Below are positions 38,601 to 48,335 of a stretch of 64,000 nucleotides of DNA, in pieces. The DNA is from Callipepla californica brunnescens (Eukaryota > Chordata > Aves > Galliformes > Odontophoridae), in the NCBI GenBank assembly GCA_023055505.1, contig JALIRH010000006.1, positions 25,703,105 to 25,767,104 of the forward strand, given 5' to 3'. Both the position numbers and the translations under genes were made by a program. The notes under the pieces are model-generated. The model was not told the DNA's origin. It worked only from the letters and a program-made list of their open reading frames with translations, and did no database searches. Each line of letters opens with the position of its first letter. Positions within the stretch are counted from its first letter, which is position 1.

Positions 38601-41600
38601 CCCTCGAATTAACAAAAGATTAAACTGAACTGGCAGTTAGTTGTGATGGATCTATCACTGTACAAAACACGTAGCCTATCAGTAAGTTTTTCCAGCTGTC
38701 CAAAAGATGGAATTGTATTTAGCCTCTTTTTAATTTTAATATGTATTTTAAACAAGATTGCTTTGCTAAATTTGCTTTGAGTAGACTTGCTTTAGTGTCT
38801 GTGTGTATGTGGTCTCACGCAGAACATATGTATTCTATCAGCAGCTTATTGATCTACCTTCTGTTTTTACTTTATATTCCAAATGTTTAAGTCTGTTTCG
38901 TAAATGCCACTTGGCAGCACATGCTTATCCTAAAGAGGCAGAAGACTTATCAGGTTGTTATCCTAGTTGTTAGTCATGTGATTGGGCCATTTTTTTTTAA
39001 TTTTTTTTTTCTTTTTTAAGCAGAGGAGTCCCAGATTCTGGAGCTCTGGATCAGTAACTATGACATTTTGTTCATCAGCATAGCCCAGAAGTATTTACAC
39101 TGTTTAGTCATGAACTGCTACTAATGTGTTGTTTTGGCTTTTTTTTTTTTGGCATCTAGTACAAAAGGTGCTCAGATTGATTTATTGTAGTGGTTCTCTA
39201 AAGTTGCCTCTTCTTATTTATTGCTCCCAACAGCTTTCATGTGAGTGTCTGGAGAGCAATGGCTTCACAGCTTGATACCATCTACTGAGCTTTTAAATAA
39301 TCAGTTCTTAAGCATTGCTGTTACTGAATGTCTATTTCACTTTGGAAGATCTGTCATTGTAGCATTGGGGCTATATTCTCTGGCAGATTTGCTCTCTGCA
39401 ACTGATTCAGAATCTAAATTGCTGATTAAAATAATGTGGGTTTTTTGTTTGTTTGCTGTTTTTTTGTTGATTTTTTTGTTGTTGTTTTCTGTTTTAAATT
39501 GTATGCAGTTTTAAAATACTGTAATCTTTAAAGTGTAATCCAGTTAGAAGAAGGGATACTTAACCTAGTGCTGTAATTGAGATAAGTTCTGAGGATGTTT
39601 CCAGTTTACATTGTTCTTGCTCAGGTCATGACCTAGGGCTTTGTTTATGAGGCGGAAGATGATTTGTTATAGATAGCCTTCACTAGGTGTTCTTCTAAAA
39701 ATAATCCTTATAAATAATCCTTTCCTGTAGGAGATAATGGCTTTTCACAGCCAGCAAACTATTATAACCCAGACCAACTTCCTCCAGAGAATTCTTCCTT
39801 TATGGAAAGGAATTTCATCTGCAGATTACGATGTCTCCTGGATAACTCATCTGGGTTTCTGGTGAGTTTGGAGTTATGTAAAAACTTCCACATCTGCTTG
39901 AATCTACATTGTGCCCACAGTATGTACAGCAACTTTATTTTAGTTACTATAGACATGTGAGAGTTTGACCCAGTATATTTCAGTTAGTAATGCTAAATGA
40001 CAAAGGTTATATTTCTGGGTTTCCGTTTAACATGTTGCAACTACAGCCAAATTCATTTCTTGTTTTCTATGTGAAGTATGAGTAAGTTTTGTGGAGCACT
40101 ATATGGTCTGTAGATTACAAACAACCAGAAAGATTATTTCTGTTGAGTATCTTGAAATCAAGGAAATTATAGAGTTAAAATAATCAACAGAACTACGGTA
40201 TTCCTTTACTGCACTTGCTCTTTTTTTTAATTCTATAGACACTTTGTTTTAATGCTGTAGATTTTAAAAGAAATAATATGAGTTTATGATCTAAGAGACT
40301 TTGTGCAAATAGAATTGTTTGTATAAGATTTTGCAGTTGTGCATAATTGTGTATAATGTGCTAATGACTGAGATAGAAGAGAAGCTATGCTAATTGCATG
40401 TATGTATAATACTGTCTTCGTTAGAAATTTAAAAATCCTGAAGGACATTTGCTTCTCTTTGTACTTCTTTCACGAAGCATCCTTCCCACTAGTTCTTACT
40501 GTAGTGAGTTTATAAATTTGTATATTTTTAAGATTTATGGTTAGAGGAATAACAACAGTACTCAGTACTTTTGTCTATCGTATGTGTATGCCATGCTACA
40601 AATATTGAATCTTATGGGTCTAAAAAAACCGAGTATGTATTTTACTTTATAACAGAAATATCCACATCTCAAATATGTCCAACCTGTAACAATTACTTTT
40701 TTCATAATCCTAAGGCTATGAACTTTCAAGGACGATTGAAGTTTCTCCATGGACAAAACAAGAAAGGGAAGGATGGTACTGCATTGTCTCCTCAGCTGGC
40801 TCTGTTTGCAGTAGCCACTCCCCTGCAACCACCTTCCATCCTGGAGATACGAACGAAAAACTTCATCTTCAGAACAAAACACAAACTGGATTTCACACCT
40901 ATTGGCTGTGATGCAAAGTAAGTAAATTGTTCTGCACAGCATTCCCCTGTTTGCTGATTAATTTCAAGTATGGGTTTAAAATGTGAAGCAAGTTACTATT
41001 TCAGACAGTACTGAGTTAGAATCTTTTATGGTTTTTCTTTTCAGCCCTGATAATTCATACTAAGTAAAGTTTACTTGGTGTTCTTTCTGGAATATTGGTT
41101 CCTCAGTCTTTTAAAAAGTTAAAAAAAAAAAAGATGAATACCAGACTCATTCAATCTGCAGTAACATAATACTAATCAATTAGAAGGAAGCTTTTGTTTC
41201 ATCTGGTTGAAGCCTGGTTTTAGAAATGATAGAACAAGTGTTTCATTTTCCTCTGGGTATGCCGCCCAGTTCAGATAGATGTGAAATACAGTTGAAATGT
41301 TATTCACTACAAATTAAGGCAATTTTTTGTACTATGACTTTAACCTGGTTCCAAACAATTATTTTCTGTTTCCTTTTTGAAAACTGGAAAAGCTATTGCA
41401 TTGCTAGATTAACACAAGGTAATTATGCATGAACATAGCAAAAAGCCCACTAAGGTTATTCCTTATGTAAAAGAAAAATCTTTCCTTCTTTCCTTCCTCC
41501 TCTTTTTGACTGATAATGCAGAGTTTTCAGACTCATTTCTAGTGGGATATTTCATAGGTCTCATACTTAGTAAATAACTTAGAGTTAAGTTATTCAATAT

Positions 41601-44600
41601 TATTTGAACTGATAAACCAAAATATTTTTCTTGACTTCTTTAAGGTGCTACAAATGAGAGTTGCTAACTGTTAACTCTAGCTTTTAATTTTCTCTTTTTT
41701 TAATTTTCATTATACATCACTGAAAACCTTCAATTTTTGTCATGTTTTATACTTCTTCAGTTACTGTTCCTGTTTCCTACTTTTTTCATTCTTTTCACCA
41801 CGCATCCCATTTCCTACTCTTTATTATTTTGTTCTTTCTACATCTTTCTATGCATCTCATAGCACTCTCACAACTGCTTTAGTGTTCTCTATCTCCCGGA
41901 TGTGCAGTGAAGAATTGCATTTTATTCATCTTCAATCCTGACAGCTACTGCCTGTACCTCTGTGACATATCTCTTGGAAAGCTTAAATACGAGCCCAGGG
42001 CCCCAAACCATTCAGTAGCAAAAGGGTTGTGGTTCAGAGATGCACTTTATTTTGAATACTTATGAAAAATTGCAAATAATAAACTACAAAAAGTTATGCA
42101 TAACTAAAGTTAGGCCCCTACTTAATACTGAATGCAAGAAGTAAAAACTGGTAAATGCAGTGAGGTGAGGCCTAAAAAAAAGTGTATTTCATTGAAACAA
42201 ATGGGAGCTGCCTGTTGTAAAAGTATATGCGAGCGGTATAATTATTTGCTCAAAAGTGTGGAATTTAGGAGTCTAGCTGAACTGTAGATATATCTTTTTT
42301 TAATGATCTAACAATTTTGCAAACCTGTTTCTGTTTCACTGAAGCCAACTTGGGGGACTGGTAAAAGTTTTATGATTTGTTAACTGCATTTTTTATTAGA
42401 ACTCTCATGTTTCCACATACAACTGATATTGCAGCAAAATGTAGGTAACATTTACGTCTGAAATGTTCTAGCCATAATTATCTTGCCTGGCATTTGTTCA
42501 GTGAGATGGTTCATCAGCAGTGTTGCAATCTTTTGTTGTTACCTTTCAGAGGAAAGATTGTCTTGGGGTACACTGAAGCAGAGCTGTGTATGAGAGGAAC
42601 AGGATACCAGTTCATTCATGCAGCTGATATGCTTTATTGTGCTGAAAATCATGTCCGAAGTAAGCTCTGTTTTTTGTATTTTTAGTCCTCTTTTATGCAG
42701 GATGTTGTTGCCTGTATGTTGTGGTTATCCTACAATTAGTTGTAATTCTTCTTTTATTGCTTTTATTTTACTGATAATTTTAAATAGATCCTTTGAAAAG
42801 AGACTGATTCCCCTGTTGCACAAGGAATGCATTATTAGGGCTGTAGAGAAATAGGTGATCGAGGAGGTGAGATTGTACGTTGCTCTGCAGAATTCTATTA
42901 CTCTCATGACAAGTCAGATTTTTCTATCTTATTTCACTTGACAGTAAACAGCATGTTTACTCTTTAACTCTAGTGATGAAGACAGGTGAGAGTGGAATGA
43001 CTGTCTTCAGGCTTCTAACCAAAGAAAATCGGTGGGCCTGGGTACAGGCAAATGCACGCCTTGTCTATAAGAATGGAAGACCAGACTACATCATTGCCAC
43101 GCAAAGACCTCTTACGTGAGTCATTATTGTATGAACAAGTACTGTCCAGAAACTGAATTTTTTAAATTGATCTTGTTTACATACAGAAAGGAGTTCTTCA
43201 CTTTTGAATAAATGTCCTTTAAATCTGGAACTCCAAAAAGAAAACCTCTGTTTCCTAGCAAACTTTGGAAAGAATTTTGATATTTCAGGACTTGTATGGC
43301 AACGTTCTTGTTTATGGATGAAATTTTTGACATTTTTATTTCATGCAGATAGCAAGAGTAGTACAAATACCAAGTTACTCCATCCAGTGTATTTTTCATT
43401 CAGTATTCCCATTAGTAAAGATCAACAAGAACCAGCAGCAGTTATATGGAGGAAACTGCAAAAAAAATATATTTTAAGCTCTTATGGTGCTTAACTGAAT
43501 TCCATATAATAAGGAATTCACGGTTATTATTGGTTAAATAATTTTTCAAGAGGAGTTAGTAAAATGATGAAAATCAATACTTCATTGTTGGAAGTATTCA
43601 TTTATTTGCCATGTCAAGAAAAACACAACAAATGGAAAGAAAGCCACTTACATTCATTTCGGCTACTAATGCACAGAAAATGTTGTATGCTATCTAGATT
43701 TAATTACAAATGTAATATGTAAAGGTCATATTACAGTGATAAGCTCCTTATTTCATAATCTGCCTCTTGGCTCACTCAGTCAAGTTGAGCTGGAATAGCT
43801 AGGAATTTGAAAAATGCCTTCCAATAGAATAGTTTGTTTATTTTATTTTTTTTTTTTTAGTGTTAATTCCAAGGGGCAAAAAGACTATTGTAACTATTGA
43901 ATGCTGCAGTATTCTGCCATATTTATGATTTATTTTCAGAGATGAAGAAGGAGCAGAACATCTACGGAAGCGTAACATGAAGTTGCCCTTCATGTTTGCC
44001 ACTGGTGAGGCTGTGCTGTATGAGGTCACTTTCCCCATGTCCAGTCTATCGGATGCCTCTCAGCCGAGGAGTAAAACCAACATGGGAAAAGGAAGCAAAA
44101 CTATGCTACATGGTGATTCTGTGGATCCAAACTCCCTTCTAGGTGCCATGTTAAGGCAAGATGAGTCTGTGTACCTCTGTCCTCCAGCATCACACAAACT
44201 TTCCTTTGAGCGGAACTTCTTTGCAGACAGCAGGGAGGAACTGGGCAGTGTTGTTAGCAGTGACTGGACAGATAGTCTCCTACCTGCTGGAAATCACAAT
44301 ATACTCAAGCAGGAACTAATGGAGTGTTCCCAGGACAGTAGTGTGCCACTTCCTGAAGACAGTGCAGCGCTCTTTCAAGATAACAAAACAAATGATTTGT
44401 ACAGCATCATGAAAAATCTGGGTATTGACTTTGAAGATCTGAAGTGTATTCAGCAGGATGAGGAGTTTTTTAAAACTGAATTATCTGGAATGGATGATAT
44501 TGGGGACATTGACATAACTGATGAAATCCTGACTTATGTTCAGGATTCCTTAAATAAGTCTGACTTCTTATATTCGGGCTGTAACCAGCAGCAGCCCCTG

Positions 44601-47600
44601 GTCCAGAATGCTGGTTGCTTGGTACAGCAAGAATTAGATCAGCATCAAATTCATCAGCATCAGAAACAGCTCATGGAGCAGCAGCAACAACAGCAACAGC
44701 AGCAGCTCTGTCAGAAAATGAAACATATGCAAGTCAATGGGATGTTCACAAATTGGAGCTCTGGCACCAGCATGCCTCTTTGCTCACAGCAGCAGCCCCA
44801 GCAATACACATTCCCTGGCATGCAAGCCACTGCTGCTGAGTTTTCTTACAAATCAGAAGTGAACACTTCACCTTACGCGTGTAGGCAAGAGTTTGCTCCT
44901 TACAAGCAGCCCACAGCCACGATGCCACAGCTTTCTAATTTTCCCCAAATGGATTTCCCTGTGACAGGTTTTGACAGATCAGCCTATTCTGCTTCTTCCA
45001 ACTTGGAGGATTTTCTTGGTTGTTTGCAACAGGTCCCTGAAAATCTCGACTGTGGGATAAACTCTGAGTCGGTTATGCTAACCCCACAAACATGTTATGC
45101 AGGAGCCGTCTCTATGTACCAGTGCACACAAGAAACACAGCCAAACTGCATGGATCAAATGCAGTATGATCCCATGATGGCAAATCAGCAAACGTTGTTA
45201 AACAAGGTATGGTAAACAGCATCATCACAGTGCTTGTGTTTTGAATCACATTTTCAGTTGTTTTGGATGGCAGCTGGGATGCAGAGTCTGTCATAATTGA
45301 GTCACTGAGTTTGAAGCTGGTGAGTTAGAAGTGAGTGAATGTCTGTGCTTTATTTTTTTCATGAGCACAAACTACAATTTAAGTATAGTTTTTCCATAGG
45401 TTAAATTAGTTTTAAAATTAAGTCTAGTTGTTAAGGCAGTTCCTGATTTTGCATAGCCATTGTTGAGGTCTTTTAGTTTATAATTTTTATTTCTGTTAAT
45501 GCTGCCTGACTACAGAGCCACAATTCTTTTATTTACTCCAGCGAGTTTATATGGTAAAGTGGTGATCCTTCTGTAAATGCTTCTGCGTGTGTATGAGCAT
45601 TTACTGAATTAAGGTATTAATTGGCATTTAACCGGCACAAGCCAGAAGTGAGGAATGCAAGTAGAACATACCAATTTTTTTGGTATGTGTAATGTAAGTA
45701 CAAAACATACAGTTCTTATGACTGTTTAACTCATGGAAAAAAATATAATTACAGAATTACATAAATTTAGCTAAAGTGGTTCAGAAAATGTCCAAGGGCT
45801 GAAATATCATGAGATTACTTTGACAAGCTGCAGGCACAGGCTTGCCCAGCCCATGAGTGTTTGTTGCAGAGCAGTGGCCAGTGTTATTAATCCTAGATAG
45901 TGCTTGATAACAGGGATGCAAGGCATTTCCAGGATAATCCAAGTTCACCCCTGTAACAGAAAAAAATTGTTATTTTCCTAAAAACTATGCTGTTATAATT
46001 TTTGATCAGCCAGGACCTAAACAATTCCAAAGTTTACTAAGGATTAAAACAGCATCTCTAAATGCACTAAATGAATGCCTATGAGTTTGTATTTATTGGA
46101 ATACTCTTCTACCATAGTAATGTTGCTTTTAACTCGGTTGTCATAAAAGCAAGGCTACTTTTGTGAAAATGTAGCCTTAGTCAGAGCGTAGAGGCAAATT
46201 CCACTCATCTTGCTATGAAGTGCGCATGCTTTATGGATCTGGATAGCATTGCATAAGCAGATGCCTAATGAAGAATTGATGCTACCCTTCTGCATGTCAG
46301 CTCCTGTTTACCTCTGAAGAGAACTGCTGAACATTTGTCCAAACAGCTTAAAAGAGTCACACACTTCTTGATGAGATAGGGAAGAATTCTTCCTTGTTTC
46401 CATAAGAGCGATTGTAGCTGTCTGACAGCTATCTCCAAGTTCTAGCAGATCCATGACTTTCTTATGGGTGAAGTGATGGTGGGGAAGGAACTGCCTGTCC
46501 TAAACCAAATAGCATGGTCTAATGCAACCCCTACTGCTACATACTGGTCAAATAACAAACAAACAAATAGAACCAACAACAAGCAACAAAAACCCACAAG
46601 AACAACAAGACAAAAATGAACCAACAAAAAAAAACACCAAAACAACCCACAGTCTTTTATATCCTTTTGTATCAGACTGTACTTAGTTTTGACCTTTAGT
46701 CTTATCTGCCGATTAACATTATTGTGGACTGAGTGCAAAGTAAGACTCTGCATATTGTTGAGAAATGTTTTAATACAAAGAAACCTTGTTTTTATTTTAC
46801 CTAGAAGTGTATATTGCAGATAACCCAGTGTTTATACATGCTTGTATTGCAGAGAGATCAAAGAAGATAGCAGAACTTCAAAATAAGCAAGTTAATAGGA
46901 ACTAGTCAGTTGGAAATACAGCTACTGCACTGGAAGTTGTAGTGTTGTGAAGCATCATCTATACCAAAGCCATGATTCCAAACAAAATCTTTTTATATAT
47001 TGTTAGTAGGGAGAATTTATGACTATGTATGGTAATAAAGTAAATTCGGTTTGATTTTACTGGCTACTGGTAAGTGCAGTAAGGCTGTGAGTAAGTGGGT
47101 AGAAGGTGTCACTGCCTGAGCTGCAGCAGCACAGCCTCTGGGCATACTGGGGGACTGAGTCTGACCTCCTGATGTCACCTGGAGAACTCTGTTAGAAATT
47201 TTAGTGAGTGCACTTCCAATACTAAAAAATAACATTGACACAATCTACTGCTTCCAGAAGTTATCCTAGCTTATGTTATACAATTTATCCTTATGAGCGT
47301 GTCATCTTTGATTTAAAGTGTAATTCACATGACTGTAGTCCGGTCATTAAGAATTTAGAAGAACAACTGCATGTTTTATCAAATTTCCATGTTTGCCCAG
47401 CAGGAAAAAAAAAGTTTCCACAAAACCAGCATATTTTGATAGAGAAATGAGTGAATGTGTAATATACATTTTAAGGACAAACCTTGAGTGAATGAATGAA
47501 TACTTCCAGTATAAGCTACTCCCAAAGAGGTGGTGGAAGTGTTTGAAATATTTCGGTTTACTTTCTTTGCATGACTGAATGGAATATTTTGTGGGGAAAA

Positions 47601-48335
47601 AAAAATTCCACGGCACGACAGGAAGTATTGCATCAGATGGTTAAAATAGTCGTATGAACAATTACGTCAAGACTGATGAAAGCTTTCCATGGCTCTTAGT
47701 TGGTGTTGTCAATATGCAGACCTTTTGTTAAGAAAGCCCACCCTGAGGTAGCTTAGCCTGTGGATTGAATGCAGTATGTTTCAGAGAACAAATAGGACTG
47801 AATATGCATTCCTGGAAGACCTGTAAATCTAGATCCCACTGCGGACACAGAGCTATGTAATAGGTTGCTTTTAAATGTAACAGCTGGATTTCAGATTTAG
47901 ACATACTCAGACTTTGCTTTCTACAACTGGAAGCTATATTATGCTTTAGAAAATGATGATGTTTCTTTCCTTCTACTGAAGAAAGGCTCCCACTGACTTC
48001 AGCAAGGATGGGCTTCTCTGGTGATTAAGCCCCTACTTTAAGACAAAGTTTTAAAGCTACTGACTGTATTTTAAGATGGGCTTATCCAATCTGTTCATTC
48101 AGGCAGATTCTAAAAAATAAATACATCAGTTTTCTATACTAACCATTTATACTGTCTTCTTTTTTTTTTTCCCCACCAGTTCCAAAATGGTTTCAATGGA
48201 GGAAATGTAAATGAAGCATATCCCTCTCAGTTAGATGTGATCAGTAACTCACAGACTGCCACACATCTTCAGCCTGCTCATCATCCAACAGAACCCAGAT
48301 CCTTCTCAGATTTGGCATCTAGTGGATTTATGTAA
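29580..48335 (+). CDS. AHR: Aryl hydrocarbon receptor, exons 3-11 (5' partial; joined CDS)
   Basis: This is a ligand-activated bHLH-PAS transcription factor. In the known family it sits in the cytosol with HSP90, AIP and p23, binds dioxins, indoles and other planar ligands through PAS-B, enters the nucleus, pairs with ARNT and activates genes such as CYP1A through GCGTG elements. Nine exons join in frame: 29580-29692, 33465-33554, 35670-35793, 39731-39861, 40715-40917, 42550-42659, 42974-43115, 43940-45206 and 48180-48335 (TAA at 48333-48335). They give about 778 residues, close to residues 82-859 in chicken numbering. Family signatures include [11 protein letters not shown] (PAS-A), [15 protein letters not shown] and [13 protein letters not shown] (PAS-B), and [16 protein letters not shown] (transactivation domain). 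All introns are GT-AG. The start codon and bHLH lie outside the window. The match to vertebrate AHR is far closer than to AHRR, which lacks this PAS-B and C-terminus. Confidence 0.97.
29693..33464 (+). other. AHR: AHR intron 3
   Basis: This 3772-base GT-AG intron holds a GTTT-type repeat at 30233-30270, an A run near 30524-30536, a T run near 32597-32610 and one site resembling a dioxin response element at 32828-32834. No coding sequence or interspersed repeat was recognised. Confidence 0.85.
30233..30270. repeat. GTTT-type low-complexity repeat
   Basis: Tandem GTTT units grade into GTTTT and GTTTTT in AHR intron 3. Confidence 0.85.
33465..33554 (+). CDS. AHR: AHR exon 4 (PAS-A core)
   Basis: The exon is 90 bases, phase 0 at both ends, and encodes 30 residues (about 120-149) from ALNGFVLVV to QDYLGFQQ. 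This is the first strand and helix of PAS-A, which contributes to dimerisation with ARNT. It is nearly identical to mammalian AHR. One visible difference is Val in FYVSS where human AHR has Ala. The acceptor is CCCAG and the donor GTAAGA. Because the length is a multiple of three, skipping it would keep the frame but remove part of PAS-A. Confidence 0.97.
33555..35669 (+). other. AHR: AHR intron 4
   Basis: This is a 2115-base GT-AG intron. I see only AT-rich unique sequence, with no repeat family or coding segment recognised. Confidence 0.85.
35670..35793 (+). CDS. AHR: AHR exon 5 (PAS-A)
   Basis: The exon is 124 bases and encodes about residues 150-190 plus the first base of a Gly codon. 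It reads [16 protein letters not shown] then [14 protein letters not shown], the conserved PAS-A block, followed by a divergent Ser-rich insert (AQSADSGSN). Phe in SVFEL replaces the Tyr of human AHR, a conservative change. The acceptor is TATGTAG and the donor GTGAGA. Exons 5 and 6 together are 255 bases, so they keep the frame. Confidence 0.97.
35794..39730 (+). other. AHR: AHR intron 5
   Basis: At 3937 bases this is the longest intron fully inside the window. It holds an A run near 35857-35871 and T-rich tracts near 38990-39018 and 39140-39150. No exon or repeat family was recognised. Confidence 0.85.
39731..39861 (+). CDS. AHR: AHR exon 6 (end of PAS-A, linker to PAS-B)
   Basis: The exon is 131 bases and encodes residues about 191-234, completing the split Gly codon. 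The motifs [25 protein letters not shown] and NSSGFL match vertebrate AHR. The early part (DNGFSQPAN) is shorter and different from the mammalian sequence, as expected for this loop. The acceptor is CCTGTAG and the donor GTGAGT. It ends on a codon boundary before exon 7. Confidence 0.97.
39862..40714 (+). other. AHR: AHR intron 6
   Basis: This is an 853-base GT-AG intron between PAS-A and PAS-B exons. An open frame from about 40571 runs through its 3' end into exon 7, but that part does not resemble AHR. Confidence 0.85.
40715..40917 (+). CDS. AHR: AHR exon 7 (PAS-B, first half of ligand-binding domain)
   Basis: The exon is 203 bases and encodes residues about 235-302. It runs [14 protein letters not shown], through [19 protein letters not shown], to [14 protein letters not shown] and ends within a Lys codon (AA plus A). 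The residues corresponding to human His291, Phe295 and Pro297, which line the ligand pocket, are all present, as expected for a working receptor. In chicken numbering, variable positions 256, 257 and 297 are Thr, Ala and Ile. An open frame also runs through the exon and into the intron upstream, but the AAG acceptor at 40712-40714 fixes the exon start. Confidence 0.98.
40918..42549 (+). other. AHR: AHR intron 7
   Basis: This 1632-base GT-AG intron has an A run near 41121-41132 and a pyrimidine-rich stretch around 41680-41860. Nothing coding was recognised. Confidence 0.85.
42550..42659 (+). CDS. AHR: AHR exon 8 (PAS-B, contains Ile324)
   Basis: The exon is 110 bases, split-codon at both ends, and encodes [18 protein letters not shown], then [18 protein letters not shown]. 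The Ile after YQF is codon ATT at 42614-42616 and corresponds to chicken Ile324, one of two residues known to set avian dioxin sensitivity. Position 337 is Val. The acceptor is CTTTCAG and the donor GTAAGC. The exon continues into the split Met codon at the start of exon 9. Confidence 0.98.
42974..43115 (+). CDS. AHR: AHR exon 9 (end of PAS-B, contains Ala380)
   Basis: The exon is 142 bases and encodes residues about 339-385 plus two bases of a Thr codon. It reads [17 protein letters not shown], then [15 protein letters not shown], then [14 protein letters not shown]. The Ala in YIIATQ is codon GCC at 43096-43098. It lies exactly 56 residues after the Ile of exon 8, so it is chicken position 380 (human Val381, mouse Ala375). 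The acceptor is CTCTAG and the donor GTGAGT. The intron before it (42660-42973) is only 314 bases. Confidence 0.98.
43116..43939 (+). other. AHR: AHR intron 9, with strong decoy acceptor
   Basis: This is an 824-base GT-AG intron. A long T tract followed by TTAG ends at 43860, 79 bases before the true acceptor at 43938-43939, and looks like a usable competing 3' splice site. The short intron 8 (42660-42973) has nothing comparable. Confidence 0.8.
43940..45206 (+). CDS. AHR: AHR exon 10 (transactivation domain)
   Basis: This large exon is 1267 bases and encodes residues about 386-808. It starts [12 protein letters not shown] and [15 protein letters not shown], which closes PAS-B. Next comes a poorly conserved Ser-rich segment, the conserved acidic block [16 protein letters not shown] (about 538-553), [16 protein letters not shown], a Gln/His-rich region with nine consecutive Gln (44679-44705), [15 protein letters not shown], and [17 protein letters not shown] near the end. 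In the family these acidic and Gln-rich parts recruit coactivators. The donor is AACAAG followed by GTATGG. Reading through that donor adds Val-Trp and then a stop. Confidence 0.98.
44679..44705 (+). repeat. AHR: Coding polyglutamine tract in AHR
   Basis: Nine Gln codons in a row, mixed CAG and CAA (CAG CAG CAA CAA CAG CAA CAG CAG CAG), lie inside the Gln/His-rich transactivation domain. The interruptions by CAA should limit slippage. Confidence 0.95.
45207..48179 (+). other. AHR: AHR intron 10
   Basis: This 2973-base intron has a GTATGG donor and a pyrimidine-tract CACCAG acceptor. It contains an A/C-rich low-complexity block at 46551-46650. The first codons after the donor are Val, Trp, stop in the AHR frame. 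Confidence 0.85.
46551..46650. repeat. A/C-rich low-complexity block (CAAA/CAACAA-like)
   Basis: AAACAAACAAAT is followed by CAACAA, AAAAACCC and AACACCAAAACAA words in AHR intron 10. It has no coding look; the antisense frame gives only Leu/Val/Phe-rich noise. Confidence 0.75.
48180..48335 (+). CDS. AHR: AHR exon 11, coding part (C-terminus and stop)
   Basis: The 156 coding bases give 51 residues (about 809-859), starting [18 protein letters not shown] and ending [13 protein letters not shown] before TAA. The acceptor follows a long T/C tract ending ACCAG. The C-terminus matches the mammalian FQNG...SSGFL ending, so the normal end of the receptor is intact. The exon continues as the 3' UTR. 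Confidence 0.97.
   Translation, partial: FQNGFNGGNVNEAYPSQLDVISNSQTATHLQPAHHPTEPRSFSDLASSGFM

Noticed and set aside
40562..40942. 126-residue frame on the - strand
   Set aside because: It is the shadow of AHR exon 7, which lies on the + strand and is clearly coding.
44615..44839. 74-residue Ala/Thr-rich frame
   Set aside because: It is a +1 frame shadow of the Gln-rich part of AHR exon 10; CAG repeats read out of frame give Ala or Ser.
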